NCBI GenBank assembly: GCA_031281115.1 | Contig: JAITFV010000189.1 | Span: 1-7,029 of the forward strand | DNA: 7,029 bases | Source: Oscillospiraceae bacterium | GTDB taxonomy: Bacteria > Bacillota > Clostridia > Oscillospirales > Ruminococcaceae | Reading direction: 5' to 3' | Part shown: in pieces, positions 1-4,325 of the stretch | Layout of the letters: each line of letters starts with the position of its first letter | Numbering within the stretch: the first letter of the stretch is position 1 | Made by a program: the position numbers and the translations under genes | The notes under the pieces: generated by a model | What the model was told of the DNA's origin: nothing | The model's database searches: none | What the model saw: the letters and a program-made list of their open reading frames with translations, nothing else

Positions 1-72
1 TTTGAGGCACAAACCAACGGGTTTGAAAGAAATCTATAGATTTCTTTCAAACCCGTTGGTTTGTGCCTCAAA
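1..72. repeat. 72-bp perfect palindrome at window edge
   Basis: Bases 1-36 are the exact reverse complement of bases 37-72, with no spacer; the centre reads TCTATAGA. Every pair checked by hand matches. Each arm also holds a small internal hairpin: AAACC (11-15) with GGTTT (20-24), mirrored at 49-53 and 58-62. The outer boundary cannot be judged, because base 1 of the window is already paired and the palindrome may extend further left. No T-tract follows, so a simple intrinsic terminator is not supported. It may be a genuine hairpin upstream of the permease gene or a fold-back artefact at a contig end. Confidence 0.95.
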
Positions 73-99
73 AACGAACTCGGCACAAATCCTCCTCAA

Positions 100-104
100 G
101 AGGA
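100..104 (+). promoter_or_regulatory. Ribosome binding site of permease 1
   Basis: GAGGA lies 4 bases before ATG 109 and is the nearest Shine-Dalgarno-like sequence to that codon. A second purine block, AAGGA (104-108), lies 12 bases before the alternative in-frame ATG at 121. TCCT (93-96) can pair with AGGA (101-104) across a four-base loop, so the site could be partly hidden in a small hairpin. This supports ATG 109 over TTG 61, but 121 remains possible. Confidence 0.5.
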
Positions 105-108
105 AGGA

Positions 109-1053
109 ATGGTCATAAGTATGGAAAATACCCGCACAATGACTTTAAAGGAACGGTGGGAATGGTTCCGCTATGATATAAAAATGAGCAGAACCTATTA
201 TCTGTTTCTGTTTCCTTATGCTTTGGTGTTTATAACATTCTTAGTTTTGCCGGTAATTATTTCCATCTGGTACAGTTTTACTTACTATAATATATTCGAA
301 CCGGCGAGGTTCGTAGGCTTGCAGAATTACACCAACCTGCTTCTCGGCGATGATATATTCCTCCGGGCTGTTACGAACACTCTGCTCATGGCGGTTATAA
401 CAGGTCCGGTCGGGTATTTAATGGCGTTTATATTCGCGTGGTTCATTCACGGGCTGCCGAGGTTTTTGCGGGCTTTTGCGGTTCTTATTTTCTACGCACC
501 GACGATTTCGGGAAACGTTTTCATGATTTGGGCGCTTATATTCAGCGGCGACCAGTACGGTTATATTAACGCGATGGGTCGTAACATGGGGCTCATCAGC
601 GGGCAGCCTATTTACTTCCTCACTAATCCGGATTACATGATGACTGTAATATTAATAGTAATATTGTGGATGAGCCTTGGTAACGGCTTCCTGTCGTTCG
701 TTGCGGGGCTGCACACCGTTGACCGCTCACAATATGAAGCCGGTTACATCGACGGCATACGCAACCGCTGGCAGGAATTGTGGTTCATCACGCTCCCAAA
801 CATGAAAGGTATGCTTTTGTTCGGCGCGGTTATGGCGATTACGCAATCGTTCAGCGTAGCGGATGTAACAAGAGAGCTTTGCGGCTTCCCCAGTACGGAC
901 TACGCCGTACATACAATCGTCAACCACCTTGTAGACTACGGCTCGCTGCGATTTGATATGGGATACGCCTCCGCAATCGCAACAATATTATTCCTGATGA
1001 TGATAATATGCAATAAGTACATTCAGAAATTTATTAACCGTATCGGTCACTGA
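109..1053 (+). CDS. Carbohydrate ABC transporter permease, MalF/UgpA type
   Basis: A 314-residue integral membrane subunit of a CUT1-type sugar importer. Six membrane segments are visible at about residues 30-54, 88-113, 121-146, 177-200, 233-251 and 284-303. The permease EAA loop, which contacts the ATPase, is at 210-230: EAGYIDGIRNRWQELWFITLP, with conserved E210, D215, G216 and a terminal LP. Its second alanine is replaced by glycine, a common variant. Length and the position of the loop fit the MalF/UgpA/LplB group. ATG 109 was chosen because GAGGA precedes it closely; ATG 121 (310 residues) is the alternative, and TTG 61 is rejected because it lies in the palindrome. It is followed 42 bases later by the partner permease. 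The substrate cannot be read from the sequence; a complex sugar or oligosaccharide is likely from family knowledge. Confidence 0.93.
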   Translation: MVISMENTRTMTLKERWEWFRYDIKMSRTYYLFLFPYALVFITFLVLPVIISIWYSFTYYNIFEPARFVGLQNYTNLLLGDDIFLRAVTNTLLMAVITGPVGYLMAFIFAWFIHGLPRFLRAFAVLIFYAPTISGNVFMIWALIFSGDQYGYINAMGRNMGLISGQPIYFLTNPDYMMTVILIVILWMSLGNGFLSFVAGLHTVDRSQYEAGYIDGIRNRWQELWFITLPNMKGMLLFGAVMAITQSFSVADVTRELCGFPSTDYAVHTIVNHLVDYGSLRFDMGYASAIATILFLMMIICNKYIQKFINRIGH

Positions 1054-1068
1054 CAAGCGATTATAGTA

Positions 1069-1101
1069 TTGATGAAGAAAGGACTTAATGAAAACATGAA
1101 A
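1069..1101 (+). repeat. 33-base duplicated start-region leader, copy 1
   Basis: This segment matches 4293-4325 at 31 of 33 positions. It spans the end of the intergenic gap and the first two codons of permease 2. It contains the only Shine-Dalgarno-like element (AAAGGA, 1078-1083), a three-codon reading frame starting at ATG 1088 (Met-Lys-Thr-stop), and the gene start at ATG 1096, which overlaps that stop as ATGA. The two differences from copy 2 are A/G at 1072 and C/T at 1095. Confidence 0.9.
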
Positions 1102-1947
1102 ACCGGTTTAAGACAAACCCGCTCTTTAGGCGGAAATATAGCTGTGTATTTTGTGTTGATTTTATTCGGTGCGTTTTTCGCTTTTCCTCTTGTTTTCGCG
1201 ATTAACAACGCTTTTAAACCCTTGAATGAAATCTTCCTGTTCCCGCCGAGGCTTTTTGTGCAGCAGCCGACAATGGATAATTTTTATGACCTCTTCACGA
1301 TTATGAGCAGGTCAAGGATTACGTTTTCCCGTTACATATTCAATACTGTTTTCATCACCGCCGCGGGTACTTTTCTGCACATTATTGCAGCTTCGATGGG
1401 CGCGTATGTGGTTTCAAAATATAAATTCCCCGGAAGCAGGCTATTCTTCAAAACCGTAATTATCACGCTGCTTTTCTCGCCCCATGTTACGGCAATCCCG
1501 AACTTTTTAATTATGAACGAGCTGCGCTGGGTTGACACCTATCTCGCTGTGATAGTCCCCGCAATCGCGATGCCGATTGGCTTTTTCCTGCTTAAACAGT
1601 TTATGGATACCGTTCCTATGACGCTGATTGAAGCTGCGAAAATAGACGGCGCAAAGGAGCTTTCGATTTTCTGGCGGATTGTCATGCCGACGATTAAGCC
1701 CGCATGGCTGACCGTTATGGTGTTCTCGGTTCAAAATTTATGGAACGCCCGCGCCACGAACTTTATCTTCTCGGAAGAGCTCAAAACCCTGCCTTACGCG
1801 CTCGGGCAGATTATCGGCGGCGGCGTTCAGAGAGCGGGCGTAGGTGCTGCAGTAACTATGTTTATAATGATTGTGCCGCTTGTTGTATTCATCAGCGCGC
1901 AGAGCAATATTATCGAAACTATGGCGAACTCCGGTATTAAAGAATAA
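1096..1947 (+). CDS. Carbohydrate ABC transporter permease, MalG type
   Basis: A 283-residue permease that should pair with the upstream one to form the membrane channel of a CUT1 sugar importer. About six hydrophobic segments are seen, near residues 13-35, 84-106, 117-140, 149-167, 202-216 and 249-268. The EAA loop is complete and canonical: E179-A-A-K-I-D184-G-A followed by a Pro-containing end at 198-202. The N-terminal layout (short cytoplasmic tail, TM1, then an extracellular stretch ending in PTMDNF at 58-63) is typical of MalG relatives. The reading frame is open upstream through ATG 1072 and TTG 1069, but neither has a ribosome binding site. ATG 1096 is preferred because AAAGGA lies 12 bases upstream and the parallel gene at 4320 starts at the same point of a shared leader. 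No ATPase gene is seen nearby. Confidence 0.93.
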   Translation: MKTGLRQTRSLGGNIAVYFVLILFGAFFAFPLVFAINNAFKPLNEIFLFPPRLFVQQPTMDNFYDLFTIMSRSRITFSRYIFNTVFITAAGTFLHIIAASMGAYVVSKYKFPGSRLFFKTVIITLLFSPHVTAIPNFLIMNELRWVDTYLAVIVPAIAMPIGFFLLKQFMDTVPMTLIEAAKIDGAKELSIFWRIVMPTIKPAWLTVMVFSVQNLWNARATNFIFSEELKTLPYALGQIIGGGVQRAGVGAAVTMFIMIVPLVVFISAQSNIIETMANSGIKE

Positions 1948-1972
1948 TGTAGGGGCGATTTGCAATCGTCCG
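1948..1972 (+). repeat. TGTAGGG-headed hairpin repeat, copy 1
   Basis: Directly after the permease 2 stop, TGTAGGG leads into an inverted repeat: GGCGATT (1954-1960) pairs with AATCGTC (1964-1970) across a TGC loop, including one G-T pair, and G1953 pairs with C1971. A related element lies in reverse orientation at 4203-4230, sharing the TGTAGGG head and a hairpin body. Similar short palindromes beginning TGTAGGG are, as I recall, dispersed in gut Clostridia genomes. No T-run follows, so terminator function is doubtful. Confidence 0.65.
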
Positions 1973-1977
1973 GGGAG
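1972..1977 (+). promoter_or_regulatory. Ribosome binding site of propeller gene
   Basis: GGGGAG ends 8 bases before ATG 1986, an ideal distance. The alternative GTG at 1977 overlaps this site and is therefore rejected as a start. Confidence 0.8.
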
Positions 1978-1985
1978 TGAATTTT

Positions 1986-3488
1986 ATGAAACTCAAACCA
2001 TTTATAGTCCTATTGCTTATATTTGCGTTTTTAACCGCGCTTCCTGCCGCGGCAATCGGGACGGATACAGGCGTTGGTCCCACCAACTATACATATAATT
2101 ACAGCTTTTGGGGCGAGGAAATCGCAATGCCCGATGCTTACTATGTTGCTGCGACCATTACGGGGCATGATTTCGGAATCGAAAACTTTTCAAACCCGCA
2201 GGGGCTCTTCATCAGAGATAACCGCATTTATATCTGCGATACCGACAATAACCGCATTGTGCTGCTCGAATACGAAGAAAACACCGATTCTTATAATTTA
2301 ATCAGAGTTGTCGAGTATACCATGATTAATGGACAACAGAGCTTTTTTAGCAGACCGCACGACCTCTTTGAAAACCGCAACGGCGAAATTTATATTGCGG
2401 ATACGGAAAATAACCGCGTTTTACGCCTTGATAATGATTTCAACTACATTAATTCTATATTAAAACCCTACGACAGAAGTTATGACCCGAACATGGATTT
2501 CCTTCCTACAAAGTTGGTTGTAGATTTCTCAGACCGCATTTTTATTCAAGCCCGCCATATAAACATGGGGCTCATGGAATATAACATCGACGGTACTTTT
2601 TATGGTTTTATGGGAGCTTCACCTGTTCAAGTCAGCATTATCGACTATTTTTGGAAAATGATAGCTACTGATGAACAGCGCAGACAAATGGAGCTTTTCG
2701 TGCCGACAGAGTATAATAACGTCGCGCTCGACCACGAAGGCTTCGTTTATGCAACACTCAGCACCTTCTCGGGCAACCCTTTTGATGCTGACCCCGTTCG
2801 CCGGCTTAACGCTGTCGGCACTGATATTTTAGTGCGAAACGGTATGTTCGGGTACTCAAGCCCGGCAGGCGACTGGTATTGGAGCAACCTTGGCGGAGTT
2901 GACGGACCTTCAAGATTTGTTGATGTTGTTGTATTTGAAAATGACGGCTATATCTGCTTAGACCGTAACAGAGGCAGGCTTTTCGCCTACGATTTTCAAG
3001 GAAACCTGCTCTATGTCTTCGGTGGACGCGGAAACATTGCGGGGCGTTTCTTAGACCCTGTCGCAATCGATAGGATGGGGACTTCTCTTTTCGTGCTTGA
3101 CGCGCGCACCGCAGCAATCACCCGCTTTAACCACACCGAATACGGCTATTTTATCGACCGTGCGATGAATTATTATTACAGTGGACGTTATGATGAGAGC
3201 GCCGAAATGTGGGACGAGGTACTGAAACTCAACGGTAGCTATGACCTTGCATTCATAGGCAAAGGGCGCGCTGCGCTCAGAAACGAGCAGTTCTTAGATG
3301 CTATGAGGTTTTATGAAGCGAAATATGACCAGGAGAGTTACGGCAAGGCGTTCCAGCTTTACCGCAAAGAATGGATAGAAGCAAATATCTCGACAATTAT
3401 AGCGATTTTAGTTTCACTGTGGATTGTCACCAAGGGGCTGAAAATTTTCTTTAAGTTCCGTAAAAAGAGAAAAGGGGGTGCATCATAA
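1986..3488 (+). CDS. Secreted NHL-type beta-propeller/TPR protein with C-terminal membrane anchor
   Basis: A 500-residue protein. Residues 1-24 form a signal peptide (MKLK, long hydrophobic core, LPAAA before the likely cut). Residues about 60-385 carry NHL-like propeller repeats, with the telltale turns CDTDNNRI (84-91), ADTENNRV (138-145), LDRNRGRL (325-332) and DARTAAIT (372-379), and FGGRGNIAGRFLDPVAI at 345-361. Residues about 386-453 look like two TPR-like helical pairs (DRAMNYYYSGRYDESAEMWDE). A single membrane helix follows at about 466-484, ending in a basic tail, KFRKKRK. The expected topology is propeller and TPR outside, tail inside. Propellers of this kind usually bind proteins or ligands; no catalytic site is evident. 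Its stop lies one base before the YIP1-family start, so the two are likely translationally coupled. The role in sugar uptake is unknown; scaffolding or sensing is my inference. Confidence 0.82.
   Translation: MKLKPFIVLLLIFAFLTALPAAAIGTDTGVGPTNYTYNYSFWGEEIAMPDAYYVAATITGHDFGIENFSNPQGLFIRDNRIYICDTDNNRIVLLEYEENTDSYNLIRVVEYTMINGQQSFFSRPHDLFENRNGEIYIADTENNRVLRLDNDFNYINSILKPYDRSYDPNMDFLPTKLVVDFSDRIFIQARHINMGLMEYNIDGTFYGFMGASPVQVSIIDYFWKMIATDEQRRQMELFVPTEYNNVALDHEGFVYATLSTFSGNPFDADPVRRLNAVGTDILVRNGMFGYSSPAGDWYWSNLGGVDGPSRFVDVVVFENDGYICLDRNRGRLFAYDFQGNLLYVFGGRGNIAGRFLDPVAIDRMGTSLFVLDARTAAITRFNHTEYGYFIDRAMNYYYSGRYDESAEMWDEVLKLNGSYDLAFIGKGRAALRNEQFLDAMRFYEAKYDQESYGKAFQLYRKEWIEANISTIIAILVSLWIVTKGLKIFFKFRKKRKGGAS
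3472..3480 (+). promoter_or_regulatory. Ribosome binding site of YIP1-family gene
   Basis: AAGGGGGTG closely matches the ideal AAGGAGGTG and ends 9 bases before ATG 3490. It lies inside the last codons of the propeller gene. The GTG at 3478 overlaps it and is not a credible start. Confidence 0.8.
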
Positions 3489-3489
3489 C

Positions 3490-4152
3490 ATGACTATTGC
3501 CTCTCTCAAACAAAAAGATACTTATATTAAGCTCGGCGAGGAATTAAAATATTCACTCTACTGTATTTTCCACCCCGCCGACGGCTTCTGGTGCATTTCC
3601 CGCGAGAAGAAAGCGAGCGTCGCTTCGGCAAATGTACTGCTCGCTCTCTATGCAATAATTGAGGTTCTGCGCCTTACACTTACAAATTTTCAGTTTGTAT
3701 TCGTAAATATGGAATACTTCAACGCACTGTTTGCGATTGGCTCAATTATACTGCCGATTGTGCTTTGGAGTGTTGCGAACTGGGCTTTCACTACGCTCAT
3801 GAACGGAAAGGGCAGGCTTTCTGATGTTTATATTGCGACAATTTACGCATTCACCCCTGTAATCATCTGCAACGCCGCCGGAATCATAATTAGTCAGTTT
3901 ATAACCTATGAGGAAGGTGTGCTTTACCGTACCATGCTTACAGTTGCGATGATTTGGTCGGTTATGCTCGTGCTTGTGGCAATGATGCAGATTCACGATT
4001 ACACGCTGCTTAAAGCTGTCGCTTCCAGTATCCTCGCGATTCTCGGAATCGGATTTATGCTTTTCATATTCATGCTTTTCTTCAGTTTAATCAGCGACTC
4101 GGTAATGTATTTTATCAGCCTTTACAACGAGATTGTCTTTAGACTGTATTAG
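3490..4152 (+). CDS. YIP1-family multi-pass membrane protein
   Basis: A 220-residue protein with a soluble N-terminus and five hydrophobic segments at about residues 43-63, 78-104, 115-137, 146-166 and 174-202. The segment FHPADGFW (27-34) followed by a charged REKK, and the stretch NGKGRLSDVYIATIYAFTP (105-123) before the third helix, match what I recall of bacterial YIP1-family proteins. In those, a G-rich loop precedes a helix ending in a Pro. The family's biochemical role in bacteria is not established; eukaryotic relatives act in membrane trafficking. It starts one base after the propeller gene, implying coupled synthesis and possibly a complex. It is followed by a 167-base gap before the lipoprotein gene. 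ATG 3490 was chosen for its strong ribosome binding site. The family call is moderate; the membrane nature is certain. Confidence 0.75.
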   Translation: MTIASLKQKDTYIKLGEELKYSLYCIFHPADGFWCISREKKASVASANVLLALYAIIEVLRLTLTNFQFVFVNMEYFNALFAIGSIILPIVLWSVANWAFTTLMNGKGRLSDVYIATIYAFTPVIICNAAGIIISQFITYEEGVLYRTMLTVAMIWSVMLVLVAMMQIHDYTLLKAVASSILAILGIGFMLFIFMLFFSLISDSVMYFISLYNEIVFRLY

Positions 4153-4192
4153 TTGCAGGAAATGGATTTATCCGTTTTGCGAACGGTGCAAA
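4153..4192 (+). other. Cluster of overlapping small hairpins
   Basis: Immediately after the YIP1-family stop, several short inverted repeats overlap and exclude each other: GGA (4164-4166) with TCC (4171-4173); CCGTT (4172-4176) with AACGG (4182-4186); and TTTGC (4176-4180) with GCAAA (4188-4192). TTGCA (4153-4157) can also pair with TGCAA (4187-4191), stacking on the CCGTT/AACGG stem. No T-run follows, so it is not a clear terminator. It could be a worn repeat or a weak RNA structure. Confidence 0.4.
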
Positions 4193-4202
4193 TGATTTAT
4201 TT

Positions 4203-4230
4203 CGGAACACATAAATGCGTTCCCTACAGG
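4203..4230 (-). repeat. TGTAGGG-headed hairpin repeat, copy 2
   Basis: Read on the minus strand this begins CCTGTAGGGAACGCATTTAT and closes with GTGTTCCG. The stem is GGAAC (4204-4208) with GTTCC (4219-4223), extended inward by CA/TG after one A-C mismatch. It shares the TGTAGGG head and hairpin plan with 1948-1972 but has a different stem sequence. It looks like a short dispersed palindromic repeat inserted in opposite orientation. Confidence 0.65.
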
Positions 4231-4258
4231 AGTAATATCTAAGTTTGAAATAAAATAC

Positions 4259-4288
4259 GAATGAAACGGGAAAACGTTGTTTTCATTC
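4259..4288. promoter_or_regulatory. Operator-like nested inverted repeat before lipoprotein gene
   Basis: Two inverted repeats are nested here: GAATGAAA (4259-4266) with TTTCATTC (4281-4288), and GAAAAC (4270-4275) with GTTTTC (4279-4284) across GTT. The inner one resembles the GAAAACGTTTTC-like operators bound by LacI-family sugar regulators, but with a three-base spacer. It sits 31-61 bases before ATG 4320. It could be a repressor site or a 5' leader hairpin. No convincing -35/-10 pair was found around it. Confidence 0.4.
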
Positions 4289-4292
4289 TTCG

Positions 4293-4325
4293 TTGGTGAA
4301 GAAAGGACTTAATGAAAATATGAAA
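4293..4325 (+). repeat. 33-base duplicated start-region leader, copy 2
   Basis: This is the second copy of the segment at 1069-1101, identical except for G at 4296 and T at 4319. It again carries AAAGGA (4302-4307), a three-codon frame from ATG 4312 (Met-Lys-Ile-stop) and an ATGA overlap with the gene start at 4320. The downstream coding sequences are unrelated, so the shared block is confined to the initiation region. Confidence 0.9.

Noticed and set aside
61..108. N-terminal extension of permease 1 from TTG 61
   Set aside because: The codon lies inside the palindrome, has no ribosome binding site, and the added residues do not resemble a permease N-terminus.
2806..3117. Minus-strand reading frame of 103 codons
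   Set aside because: It lies wholly inside the propeller gene, is rich in Arg/Gln/Cys with no domain, and has no ribosome binding site; it is an antisense shadow.
4172..4186. Intrinsic terminator after the YIP1-family gene
   Set aside because: The stem is only five pairs and no run of T follows.
4231..4260. Sigma-A promoter using TTGAAA (4245-4250), TAATAT (4233-4238) or TAAAAT (4251-4256)
   Set aside because: None of these boxes has a matching partner at 16-18 bases, so no promoter can be supported.
4293..4319. Start of the lipoprotein at TTG 4293 or GTG 4298
   Set aside because: Neither has an upstream ribosome binding site, and ATG 4320 gives a standard lipoprotein signal peptide with the cysteine at residue 21.
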